Source: Salinarimonas sp046292825
GTDB taxonomy: Bacteria > Pseudomonadota > Alphaproteobacteria > Rhizobiales > Beijerinckiaceae
Assembly: GCF_046292825.1 (NCBI RefSeq)
Contig: NZ_JBKBQG010000015.1
Location: 23,981-87,980, forward strand
Direction: 5' to 3'
Length of the DNA: 64,000 nucleotides
The notes under the pieces were generated by a model. It saw nothing but the letters and a program-made list of their open reading frames with translations, did not search any database and was not told the origin of the DNA. A program made the translations under genes and the position numbers. Below are positions 1 through 7,111 of this stretch, piece by piece. Position 1 is the stretch's first letter. Every line of letters starts with the position of its first letter.

Positions 1-27
1 ATATAAGCGGAGCCGTCGGGGCGGGAC

Positions 28-471
28 ATGCGACAGGACGACACGGCCGAGCTCGAAGCGCTCCTCGGCGCCGTGCGCGCGCTCTACGGCGCGATCGAGC
101 GGTTCGACGGGCGCGTCGCCGCCGCGCTCGGCATCGATCGCACGGCCCTGCGCGCGGTGAATGCGATGGAGGCGGGCGCGGTGAGCCCGACGCGGCTCGG
201 CGGCGAGCTCGGCCTCGCGAGCGGCTCGGTGACCGCGTTGCTCGATCGGCTGGAGCGGGCCGGCCATGTCGAGCGCGTGGCCGCGGCCGACGATCGCCGC
301 CGCCGCGATGCGCGCCTGACCGCCTCCGCCAGGAGAGCCGCCGACGCCGCCTACGGGCGCCTCGGCGCCGCCATCGGACAGGCCTTCGCCGACGCCCCGC
401 CCGAGGAGATCGCCGCCGCCCGCGATGCCGTGGCCCGGCTCGCGCACGCCTTCGACGCCGCGGCTCGGTGA
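28..471 (+). CDS. MarR-family transcriptional regulator
   Basis: A 147-residue protein with the single-domain MarR layout: an N-terminal dimerisation helix, a winged helix-turn-helix at about residues 50-98 (recognition helix around GLASGSVTALLDRLERAGHVER, followed by the Asp/Arg-rich wing DDRRRRDARLT), and a C-terminal helix. MarR proteins are cytoplasmic dimers that usually repress a nearby gene until they bind a small molecule. The gene starts 28 bases from the window edge, so its likely target or partner on the left is not visible. The next gene is convergent. The family call is firm, but the ligand and targets cannot be read from the sequence. Confidence 0.9.
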   Translation: MRQDDTAELEALLGAVRALYGAIERFDGRVAAALGIDRTALRAVNAMEAGAVSPTRLGGELGLASGSVTALLDRLERAGHVERVAAADDRRRRDARLTASARRAADAAYGRLGAAIGQAFADAPPEEIAAARDAVARLAHAFDAAAR

Positions 472-478
472 GCGTGCG

Positions 479-946
479 TCAGCGCGCGGGCGCGCGACGC
501 CGCAACGGTGGCGCGCTCCGCGCGGACGCCTCCAGCGTCGCGCAGGCATCGCCGCCGAGCGTGTTCGGCATCGCGGGCTTCGGCCCCGTGCCGCCTTTCG
601 CGATCCAGGCCTCGATCGCGGCGAGATAGGCGTCCAGCGCCTCGATCTCGGCGCGCTTCTCGGCGAGTTCGCGCCGCTTCTGCGCGACGATCCCGGCGCT
701 CGTCGCGAGCGTGACCGCGCCGCGATCGTAGAGGGCCAGAAAGCCGGCGATCTCGCGCAGCGAGAAGCCGAGCGACTGGGCGAGGCGGATGAGCCGCACG
801 CGCTCGACATGCTCCTCGCCGAAGAGGCGATAGCCGTTGCCGGAGGGGTGCTCTTCCGCCCGCAGCAGCCCCTTGCGCTCGTAGAAACGGATCGCGGTGC
901 GCGGGACGCCCGTCGCCTGCTCGAAATCGCGGATCGTCATCGCCAT
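479..946 (-). CDS. MerR-family transcriptional regulator
   Basis: A 155-residue protein with the MerR N-terminal helix-turn-helix (TIRDFEQATGVPRTAIRFYERKGLL, then wing GNGYRLF), followed by a long dimerisation helix. The C-terminus has only one cysteine, so it lacks the clustered Cys ligands of metal- or redox-sensing MerR members. The start at 946 is chosen because the longer reading frame upstream runs into the operator and has non-MerR sequence; Met at 940 is an alternative. It is divergent from the SDR gene at 1027, and the space between holds a MerR-type promoter (see 962-992). It probably activates that SDR gene in response to an unknown small molecule, which is an inference from layout. 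Confidence 0.9.
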   Translation of the reverse strand: MAMTIRDFEQATGVPRTAIRFYERKGLLRAEEHPSGNGYRLFGEEHVERVRLIRLAQSLGFSLREIAGFLALYDRGAVTLATSAGIVAQKRRELAEKRAEIEALDAYLAAIEAWIAKGGTGPKPAMPNTLGGDACATLEASARSAPPLRRRAPAR

Positions 947-961
947 CGCGGAAAAAGCCTC

Positions 962-992
962 TTGACCGTGCACCTTGGTGCACAGTCTAGCG
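962..992 (+). promoter_or_regulatory. MerR-type promoter/operator for the SDR gene
   Basis: A -35-like TTGACC (962-967) is followed by a perfect 7-bp dyad, GTGCACC-TT-GGTGCAC (968-983), and a poor -10 around 986-992. The spacer is about 18-19 bp. An over-long spacer filled by a dyad is the hallmark of promoters that MerR proteins activate by twisting the DNA. It lies between the divergent MerR gene and the SDR gene. Confidence 0.75.
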
Positions 993-1026
993 TGCGCGCC
1001 TCCATCGCGACAAGGAGGTTCGCATC

Positions 1027-1983
1027 GTGACGACATCGAAGCAGAACAAGGGTCTCATCCTCGTGACGGGATGCTCGACCGGCATCGGGCGCGCGACCGC
1101 TCTGCGTCTCGCGCACGAGGGCTACCGCGTGTTCGCGGGCGTGCGGCGGCAGGCGGACGGGCGGGGGCTCGAGGAGGAGGTGCTGTCGACGGACGCCTCC
1201 GGAACGCTCGCGCCGATCCTGCTCGACGTGACGCGCGACGCCGACGTCGAGGCCGCCGTCGCGCGCGTGCGCGAGGTCTCGGCCGGGGAGGGGCTCGTCG
1301 CCCTCGTCAACAATGCCGGGCGAAACCTCGTCGCGCCCTTCGAGCACACGGACCCGGCCGACGCGGCCCATCTGATGGCGGTCAATCTGATGGGCCCGCT
1401 CGCGCTCGCACGCGCGCTCCTGCCCGATCTCGCGCGCGCGGCATCGCGTCGGCGCACGGCGAAGATCGTCAATGTGGGCTCGGTCGGCAGCCATTTCGGC
1501 CTGCCCTGGGAGGCCTGGTACCACGCCTCCAAATTCGCGCTCCTCGGCATCGGCGAGGGCTTGCGCGCGGAGCTCTACGCGCAGAACGTGCGCGTCACCA
1601 CGATCTGCCCCGGCGGCATCCGCACGCCCTTCATCGGCGCGACGGGCGCCCAGGCGCAGGCCGCGATCGCCGCGCTCCCGCCCGAGCGGCGCGAGACCTA
1701 TGCCGCCGGCCTCGCCGCCTTCGCGCGCACCGCGGGCGCGGTCGACCGCCTCGGCAGCCCGCCCGAGCGCGTGGCGACGGCGATCCTGCGCGTCGTCGAG
1801 CGGCGAGACCCGCCCGCGCGGGTGCTCGTCGGCCCCGACGCGCATCTCCTCCACGGCCTCAAGCGCTGGCTGCCGGAGGCCGTCCACGGCGCGCTCGTGC
1901 GCGCGCTTCTCGCGCCCCGCGCGCGGCCCGCCGACGTGGCAGGCGGCGTGCCGAATGATGCGCGACCCCTCACTCCTCCCTGA
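1027..1983 (+). CDS. short-chain dehydrogenase/reductase (SDR)
   Basis: A 318-residue classical SDR, an NAD(P)(H)-dependent oxidoreductase. The Rossmann glycine motif TGCSTGIG is at residues 14-21, NNAG at 95-98, catalytic Ser at about 152 and the YxxxK pair at Tyr165/Lys169 (WYHASK), followed by the PGGIRTPF segment. The start is GTG with a strong AGGAGG site about 6 bases upstream. At 318 residues it is longer than the usual 250, because of extra C-terminal helices. The divergent MerR gene and the dyad promoter suggest inducible expression. The substrate is unknown. The 3' end overlaps the convergent anti-sigma gene by 14 bp. Confidence 0.9.
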   Translation: MTTSKQNKGLILVTGCSTGIGRATALRLAHEGYRVFAGVRRQADGRGLEEEVLSTDASGTLAPILLDVTRDADVEAAVARVREVSAGEGLVALVNNAGRNLVAPFEHTDPADAAHLMAVNLMGPLALARALLPDLARAASRRRTAKIVNVGSVGSHFGLPWEAWYHASKFALLGIGEGLRAELYAQNVRVTTICPGGIRTPFIGATGAQAQAAIAALPPERRETYAAGLAAFARTAGAVDRLGSPPERVATAILRVVERRDPPARVLVGPDAHLLHGLKRWLPEAVHGALVRALLAPRARPADVAGGVPNDARPLTPP

Positions 1984-2704
1984 CGAGCCGCCCCGTATAG
2001 ACGACGTCCCCCGTCGGCGTGCCCGTCGGCGAGCCGCCCTCGGGCTCGACGCTCACCGCGAGCAGCGCGCCGGGGGAGAGCGCGAAGGGGAGGGGGCGCG
2101 CGCCGTCCGCGACGAGGCCGAGCGAGCGCGGCGCGGCGCCCTCGGCGACGTACCAGAGTTCCAGCGTGCGCTCTGGCGGGGCCTCGGCCGCGAGGTCGAT
2201 GATGCGCACGAGGCCTGCCGCGAGGTCGATGCGCACGACGAGCGCCGGCAGCGCCTCCCCGCGATCGACGATCGCGAGATAGCTCTCGCCGGCAGGCGTC
2301 GACGGCGGCGCCACCGGCTCCCGGGGAGCGGCGACGAAGACGACGAGCAGCGCCGCGAGCGCGCTCGCGAGGATCGCGTTCGCGCGCCAGCGCCCACGCG
2401 AGCGACGCATGGCGAGAAGCGCCGCGGCGGGAACGAGGTCCGCGCGGGCGGCTCCCTCTCCCGATCGGCCCGCGGCATCGGCGCCGATCGCGGCGGCGAT
2501 GCGCGACCACACGCGAGCCGGCGGCGCCTGCGGGGGGATCGCGTCGGCGAGCGGGCGAAGGCGCTCCTCCCAGGCGCGGACCGCACGCCGCGCGTCGGCG
2601 TCCTCGTCGAGGCGTCGGGCGAAGGCGCGCCGCTCGTCCTCCGGCAAGGTGCCGAGCACGTATTCGCCCGCCAGGGCTTCGAGGTCGTCCGGCTCGTCGC
2701 TCAT
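1970..2704 (-). CDS. RskA-like anti-sigma factor
   Basis: A 244-residue membrane protein: an N-terminal cytoplasmic sigma-binding part (LAGEYVLGTLPEDERRAF near residues 11-28), one transmembrane helix at about 108-126, and a periplasmic RskA/anti-sigma-K domain (SYLAIVDRGEALPALVVRI onward). The zinc-binding HxxxCxxC motif of the ZAS class is absent. It should hold the ECF sigma factor encoded just upstream at the membrane until a periplasmic signal releases it. Its start codon overlaps the sigma stop codon by 4 bp (ATGA), so the two proteins are translationally coupled. Confidence 0.88.
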   Translation of the reverse strand: MSDEPDDLEALAGEYVLGTLPEDERRAFARRLDEDADARRAVRAWEERLRPLADAIPPQAPPARVWSRIAAAIGADAAGRSGEGAARADLVPAAALLAMRRSRGRWRANAILASALAALLVVFVAAPREPVAPPSTPAGESYLAIVDRGEALPALVVRIDLAAGLVRIIDLAAEAPPERTLELWYVAEGAAPRSLGLVADGARPLPFALSPGALLAVSVEPEGGSPTGTPTGDVVYTGRLVREE

Positions 2705-3288
2705 CGGGCATCACCGAGGCAGGAGCGCAGGCTCTGGAGCCCGCGATGGAGCTGCACCTTCACGGTGCCCACCTTGCGATCGTAACGCCGTGCGAGGTCC
2801 TCGCGCGAGAAGCCCCCGCAATAGGCCGCGACGATCATCGCGCGCAGGTCGGCGGGAAGGAGGCCGAGGCAGCGCGCGAGCGCGGCGCGGTCGGCGAGCC
2901 TCTCGGCTGCGTCGGTGGGGTCGGGGATCGCGGCGAAGGGGTCGCCGCCCTCCTCGTCGGGCGCGAGCGTGACCTCGCGCCGGCGCCGCGCGACGTCGAT
3001 CGCGCGGTTGCGGGCGAGCGTGACGAGCCACGTCATCGGCCGCCCGAGATCGGGATCGAAGCGCTCCGCACGGCGCCAGACGAGGACGAAGACGTCCTGC
3101 AGGACCTCCTCGGCGAGCGCGTGGTCGCGCAGGATCGCGCGCACGATCCCGAACAGGCGATCGGCGGTGCGCTCGTAGAGGCGTGCGCAGGCGCTCGAAT
3201 CCTCGCGCGCGATCGCGGCGAGGAGATCGGCGAGATCCTCCTCATCCCCCTCCGGCCCCACGCGCGGCGCGGCGCGTTCGATCGACAC
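2701..3288 (-). CDS. ECF-type RNA polymerase sigma factor
   Basis: A 195-residue sigma-70 family factor with only regions 2 and 4. Region 2 includes AEEVLQDVFVLVWRRAERFDP and TWLVTLARNRAIDVARRRR; region 4 includes the helix-turn-helix FSREDLARRYDRKVGTVKVQLHRG. The start is GTG at 3288, preceded by GGGAGGG about 6 bases upstream. The reading frame stays open much further upstream but that part is not protein-like. It forms an operon with the RskA-like anti-sigma gene. The usual reader of this pairing is a cell-envelope or oxidative signal. The divergent DUF4394 gene is a plausible target, which is an inference. Confidence 0.92.
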   Translation of the reverse strand: MSIERAAPRVGPEGDEEDLADLLAAIAREDSSACARLYERTADRLFGIVRAILRDHALAEEVLQDVFVLVWRRAERFDPDLGRPMTWLVTLARNRAIDVARRRREVTLAPDEEGGDPFAAIPDPTDAAERLADRAALARCLGLLPADLRAMIVAAYCGGFSREDLARRYDRKVGTVKVQLHRGLQSLRSCLGDAR

Positions 3289-3476
3289 CTGGAGCCCTCC
3301 CGTTCCGACTTGCGCGAGGGAAGCTAGGGCGTGGCCGGAAAAAACCACCCGCTGCCGCCGTGGAAAAAAATCGCCTCCGTCGTAACCCGCCGGCCCCCCC
3401 GCACGTACCTCGCCTTCGCCGGCCGCGATCGATCCGCTCGCCGAGGCCGGCGACGCCACGAACAGGAGATCTCGAG

Positions 3477-4259
3477 ATGACCCGCATGATCCTTCCCGCG
3501 ACGCTTCTCGCCGCCACCGCCCTCGGCACGCCCGCGAGCGCGCTGACGCTCGCGGCCCTCGTCGACGACGCGACGATCGCCATCGTCGACATCGAGCGCC
3601 TCGCAACCGTGCGCGAGGTCGCGGTGAGCGGGCTCGACGGGGCCCTTCTCGGCATCGACGTCCGCTCGAGCGACGGTCTGCTCTACGGCGTCGTCGCCGA
3701 CGGGACGATCGTGACGATCGACCCCGAGACCGGGGCCGCCTCGGAGGTTTCCCGGCTGGACACGATGCTGCCCGAGGGCGTCGCGGCGATCGTCGACTTC
3801 AACCCTGCCGCCGACCGCCTGCGCCTGATGGGCTCGGACGGCACGAGCCTGCGCGTGAACGTCGACACCGGCGAGGTGGTGGTGGACGGAAGCCACGCCT
3901 TCGCCGCGGGCGACGCGTTCGCCGAGGCGACGCCGCGGATCGTCACGGGCGCCTATACGAACGCGATCGGCCGTCCGTCCTCGACGATGCTCTTCAACAT
4001 CGACGAAGGGGCCGGGGCCCTCGTCCTGCAGGACCCGCCCAACGACGGCGTCCTCAACACGGTCGGCGCGCTCGGCCTCGACGCGACGGGCTTCGCGATG
4101 GACATCCACACGCCGCAGGAGGGCGAGAACGTCGCCTATCTCATGGCGGACGCGCGTCTCGCGACGGTCGATCTGGGGACCGGCGAGGCGACCGAGATCG
4201 GCCGGGTCGAGGGTCTCGACGGGGATGTGCGCGACATCGCGATCCTGCCGGCGATGTGA
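3477..4259 (+). CDS. exported DUF4394-domain protein
   Basis: A 260-residue protein with a clear signal peptide (residues 1-22, ending PASA), then repeated beta-propeller-like strands with the DUF4394 pattern (GIDVRSSDGLLYGVVADGTIVTIDPETG, VDFNPAADRLRLMGSDG, RVNVDTGEV). The function of this family is unknown; it is predicted to be periplasmic. The start is supported by AGGAG 7 bases upstream; the frame is open far upstream but not protein-like. It is divergent from the ECF sigma gene, so it may be the sigma factor's target or part of the stimulus. Confidence 0.85.
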   Translation: MTRMILPATLLAATALGTPASALTLAALVDDATIAIVDIERLATVREVAVSGLDGALLGIDVRSSDGLLYGVVADGTIVTIDPETGAASEVSRLDTMLPEGVAAIVDFNPAADRLRLMGSDGTSLRVNVDTGEVVVDGSHAFAAGDAFAEATPRIVTGAYTNAIGRPSSTMLFNIDEGAGALVLQDPPNDGVLNTVGALGLDATGFAMDIHTPQEGENVAYLMADARLATVDLGTGEATEIGRVEGLDGDVRDIAILPAM

Positions 4260-4302
4260 GGCGACGCCGGAAGCCACGGAATCAGGCAATACGCCCCTTG
4301 GT

Positions 4303-4480
4303 TGTCATCCCGGACGCCGAAGGCGATCCGGGACCCATGAACACGACGGCGGTTTCGCAGCCTGTAGGCTGCGTTGCGCCACATGATCGACGCTGCCCGG
4401 TCGCGCAACGAGCGCGCATGCGCGCTCGACCAATCGTCGAGTCTCTGGGTCCCGGGTCCGCTTCGCGGCCCGGGATGACA
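4303..4480. repeat. dispersed inverted-repeat element, copy A
   Basis: A 178-bp intergenic element. Its ends are complementary (TGTCATCCCGG at the left, CCGGGATGACA at the right), with further inner pairing of GGGACCCA with TGGGTCCC. It also contains the short palindromes GCAGCCTGTAGGCTGCG and GAGCGCGCATGCGCGCTC. It fills the gap between the DUF4394 and TetR genes. Related copies are at 12938, 29848, 37482 and 62871. Confidence 0.88.
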
Positions 4481-4504
4481 GCCCCTGGTTCGCCCGCGCA
4501 TTGC

Positions 4505-5122
4505 TCACCGCGCGCGCAGGCCCTCGATCAGCGTATCCGCCACGCTTCCCGTGAGCGCGGCGAGCGCGGGCGCGTCGGAGGGGCCGGTGCGGCCGTCGAT
4601 CGCCAGCGTCGCGAGGCCGTGGACGAGCGCCCAGGCGGCGAGCGCGTGGGTGCCGGCGGGGTCGGCGCGCAGGCGGCGGGCCGCGACGCCCTCGGCGATC
4701 GTCGCGCGCAGGATATCGAAGGCGGCCGCGCTCGCGTCGCGCAGGGCAGCGTCCGGATGGTTCGCGAGCTCGGCGCCGAACATCAGCCGCGAGCGGGCGG
4801 GCGCGTGCCCGGCGAAGGCGACGTAGCCTTGCGCGATCGCGCGCAGGCGCGCGACCGGGTCGGCGCCGGCCTCGTCGCGCGCGGCTTCGAGCGCGGCGCG
4901 CAAATCCTCAAAGGCACGCGTCGCGACGGCGGCGAGAAGCGCGCGGCGATCGGCGAAATGGTTGTAGGGCGCGTTGTGGCTCACCCCCGCCGCACGCGCG
5001 ACCTCGCGCAGGCCGAAGGACGCGCTGCCGGTCTCCGCCATCAGCCGCTCGGCGGCGGCGAGGAGGGCGGCGCGCAGATCGCCGTGGTGATAGGGGCGGC
5101 TCTTCGGGGCGTGCGTGGTCAT
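4505..5122 (-). CDS. TetR-family transcriptional regulator
   Basis: A 205-residue repressor. The N-terminal helix-turn-helix is at residues 10-60 (RAALLAAAERLMAETGSASFGLREVARAAGVSHNAPYNHFADRRALLAAVA); the C-terminal half is all helical, as expected for a ligand-binding domain of the WHG type. The start at 5122 is the Met just before the conserved basic stretch; upstream in-frame residues fall inside the operator. It is divergent from the two small genes at 5203 and 5434, and twin palindromes lie in the 80-bp gap, so it very probably represses both itself and that operon. The ligand is unknown. Confidence 0.92.
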   Translation of the reverse strand: MTTHAPKSRPYHHGDLRAALLAAAERLMAETGSASFGLREVARAAGVSHNAPYNHFADRRALLAAVATRAFEDLRAALEAARDEAGADPVARLRAIAQGYVAFAGHAPARSRLMFGAELANHPDAALRDASAAAFDILRATIAEGVAARRLRADPAGTHALAAWALVHGLATLAIDGRTGPSDAPALAALTGSVADTLIEGLRAR

Positions 5123-5143
5123 GCGCGATGGATCGCACGAACA

Positions 5144-5187
5144 TGTTGACAGCGTCAACACATGATGCAATGTTGACATCGTCAACT
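5144..5187. promoter_or_regulatory. twin TetR operators
   Basis: Two copies of the same palindrome lie between the divergent genes. The first is TGTTGAC-AGC-GTCAACA (5144-5160, perfect 7-bp arms). The second is TGTTGAC-ATC-GTCAACT (5171-5187, one mismatch at the edge). They start 27 bp apart, a little under three helical turns. The second copy ends just before the ribosome site of the 5203 gene. Confidence 0.85.
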
Positions 5188-5202
5188 TCTCAGGAGGCCC
5201 TC

Positions 5203-5421
5203 ATGTCCCCCACGACGCTCCGCACCGCGATCCGCTGGACCCACATCGTCGTCGGCTCCTTCCTCGCCGCTTACGTCTGCTCGCCGCTCCACCTCGACCC
5301 GACGGCGACGCTGATCGCGCGCGCCTCGCTGGTGCCGCTCGTCGCGCTGTCGGGTCTCGCGCTGTGGCAGCAGGGCCGCCTGCAGCGCCTGTTCCGCCGC
5401 CCGCGCCTCGCCCGCGCCTGA
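5203..5421 (+). CDS. small membrane protein
   Basis: A 72-residue protein with two predicted membrane segments (about residues 12-27 and 38-53) and a basic C-terminal tail (RLQRLFRRPRLARA). The start has CAGGAGG 6 bases upstream. It is the first gene of a two-gene unit with the NTF2-like gene, 12 bases downstream, under the TetR operators. No family was recognised; the size and topology fit a small inner-membrane protein. Confidence 0.75.
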   Translation: MSPTTLRTAIRWTHIVVGSFLAAYVCSPLHLDPTATLIARASLVPLVALSGLALWQQGRLQRLFRRPRLARA

Positions 5422-5433
5422 CCGGAGGCCGCC

Positions 5434-5886
5434 ATGTATCACGCCATCGTCCGCCGCCGCGTCGCCGCGACCTTCGCGAGCCTCGACCGGGGCGATTACG
5501 AGCCCGCGCTCGCCGGCATGGCCGAGCGCTTCGAGCATCGCTTTCTGGGCGAGCATCCGCTCGGCGGCACGCGGCATACGAAGGAGGGCATGCGTCGCTG
5601 GTTCGAGCGCCTGTTCCGATTGAACCGCACGCTACGCTTCGAGGTGCACCGCATCGCCGTCGCCGGCTGGCCGGGCGATACCACGGCGACGGTCGAGTGG
5701 ACCGATCGCGCCACGCTCGCGGACGGCTCCGACTACGTGAACAGCGGCGTGCACGTCGTGCGCATGCGCTGGTTCTCGGTCGTCTCGATCCACGCCTATC
5801 TCGATACCGCGATCTGGCAGGACGCCTGCGCCAGGCTCGCGGCGGGCGGCATCGCCGAGGCCGCGGCCGCGCCGATCGAGGATTGA
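5434..5886 (+). CDS. SnoaL/NTF2-like fold protein
   Basis: A 150-residue protein with the alpha+beta cone-fold pattern of the SnoaL/NTF2-like superfamily: an N-terminal helix (VRRRVAATFASLDRGDYEPALAGMAERFEHRFLG), a second helix (MRRWFERLFRLNRTLRFEVHRIAV), and antiparallel strands (TTATVEWTDRATLADG, MRWFSVVSIHAYLDT). Members are small-molecule isomerases, cyclases or binding proteins, and many are uncharacterised. It follows the 72-residue membrane protein by 12 bases and probably shares its TetR-controlled transcript. Confidence 0.8.
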   Translation: MYHAIVRRRVAATFASLDRGDYEPALAGMAERFEHRFLGEHPLGGTRHTKEGMRRWFERLFRLNRTLRFEVHRIAVAGWPGDTTATVEWTDRATLADGSDYVNSGVHVVRMRWFSVVSIHAYLDTAIWQDACARLAAGGIAEAAAAPIED

Positions 5887-5901
5887 ACACGGACTGACCC
5901 G

Positions 5902-6573
5902 TCACTCGATCGAGGCGGGAGCCTTCGCGGTGGCGCCGACCTTCGAGGCGGCGATCACGGCCTGGGTGCGGCTCTCGACGCCGAGCTTCTGCAGGATGGC
6001 CGAGACGTGGGCCTTCACGGTGGCCTCCGACACGCTCAGCTCGTAGGCGATCTGCTTGTTGAGGAGCCCCTCGGAGAGCATCATCAGCACGCGCACCTGC
6101 TGGGGGGTGAGCGTCGCGAGGCGGCGCGAGATCTCGACCGCCTCGTCGTCCTCGCGGGCATGCAGGTCGACGTCCGGCGGCGTCCAGGCGTCGCCGGCGA
6201 GCACCGCGCGGATCGCCTCGCCGATGGCGCCGATGTCGAGGGATTTCGGCACGAAGCCCGAGGCGCCGAAGCCGATCGCGCGGCGGATCACCACCGGATC
6301 CTCGTTGGCCGAGACGATGACGACCGGGATGTCGGGATGTTGCGCGCGCAGGTAGATGAGGCCGGAATAGCCCTGGACGCCCGGCATCGTCAGGTCGAGG
6401 AGGACGAGGTCGACGCTCGGCTCCCGGGCGAGGACGGCGACGAGCTCGTCGAGGCCGCCGGCCTCCACCACGGTCGCATCCTCCAGGAACCCGCCGAGCG
6501 CCTGTCGCAGCGCGCCCCGGAACAGGGGGTGATCGTCGGCGATGACGATCGTGGTTCGAGGGTCCTTGTTCAC
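5902..6573 (-). CDS. NarL/FixJ-type response regulator
   Basis: A 223-residue response regulator. The receiver domain (residues 8-125) has the acidic pair Asp13/Asp14, phosphoacceptor Asp60 (LLDLTMPG) and a C-terminal Lys (VPKSL). The LuxR-type helix-turn-helix is at about residues 150-205 (LTPQQVRVLMMLSEGLLNKQIAYELSVSEATVKAHVSAILQKLG). The start is GTG at 6573 with GGGGAGGA upstream; the longer reading frame begins in non-homologous sequence. No partner kinase is next to it, so it is an orphan regulator in this window. Confidence 0.92.
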   Translation of the reverse strand: MNKDPRTTIVIADDHPLFRGALRQALGGFLEDATVVEAGGLDELVAVLAREPSVDLVLLDLTMPGVQGYSGLIYLRAQHPDIPVVIVSANEDPVVIRRAIGFGASGFVPKSLDIGAIGEAIRAVLAGDAWTPPDVDLHAREDDEAVEISRRLATLTPQQVRVLMMLSEGLLNKQIAYELSVSEATVKAHVSAILQKLGVESRTQAVIAASKVGATAKAPASIE

Positions 6574-6627
6574 GCTGTCCTCCCCAGGCTTTGACAGCCA
6601 TATTGCGGGGATGCGCGCGGCAGCGCA

Positions 6628-6655
6628 ACATCCATGCGCGTATTGCGATGGATGT
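6628..6655. repeat. inverted repeat upstream of the response regulator
   Basis: ACATCCAT (6628-6635) and ATGGATGT (6648-6655) form perfect 8-bp arms around 12 bases, in the gap between the response regulator start (6573) and the HIRAN-like gene end (6696). It could be an operator for the regulator gene or a weak terminator of the upstream unit. There is no T-run. Confidence 0.4.
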
Positions 6656-6695
6656 CCCCACGCGAGACGCGTTTCTCGCGCGGGGAAGTGGGCAC

Positions 6696-7103
6696 TCAAC
6701 CGGCGAGACGGGCCTCGAGCCGCACGCGGAGGCTCCGGCGCCCGGCGCGGCCGACCACAAGCGCCTCGATCGGGAGCCCCGCCGCGAGGAGGGGCGCGAT
6801 GAGCCGCGCGTCGCGCCCGGCCAAATACCCGAGGGTGCGGCCCTCGCCGTCGCGCGCGGCGAGGCTGTCGCGCGAGAAGCGGCGCTCGGGGGCGGGGGCG
6901 AGCGCGAGGCGCGTGCCGGAGGGCGGCGGGCTCGGTACGATCTCGCCACCGGAAATCGTGCTCTCGGCGAGCGCGACGAGGCGCGCGTCCCCTCCCGCGT
7001 CCCGCCCGAGCGCGCCGGCCCGCGCCGCCCCGGCGCCCGCGGCGAGCGCGAACCCGGAGCCGAGCGCCGCGAGCGCGGCGCGCCTGTCGATCGCCGTCTT
7101 CAT
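6696..7103 (-). CDS. exported HIRAN-like domain protein
   Basis: A 135-residue protein. The N-terminus has a Tat-like signal (DRRAALAALG followed by a hydrophobic stretch and AARA), ending near residue 30. The remainder matches the HIRAN pattern: a strand RLALAPAPERRFSRDSLAARD, then GRTLGYLAGRDARLIAPLLAAG. HIRAN domains are usually found in DNA-repair proteins in the cytoplasm; a stand-alone exported form is seen in some Alphaproteobacteria. It starts 8 bases after the manganese catalase stop codon, so the two form an operon. The function is unknown. Confidence 0.7.
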   Translation of the reverse strand: MKTAIDRRAALAALGSGFALAAGAGAARAGALGRDAGGDARLVALAESTISGGEIVPSPPPSGTRLALAPAPERRFSRDSLAARDGEGRTLGYLAGRDARLIAPLLAAGLPIEALVVGRAGRRSLRVRLEARLAG

Positions 7104-7111
7104 GGCCGACC

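Noticed and set aside
3337..3385. ECF-type promoter for the DUF4394 gene (two GGAA motifs with downstream CGT)
   Set aside because: Short motifs in GC-rich DNA with uneven spacing; not distinctive enough to annotate.
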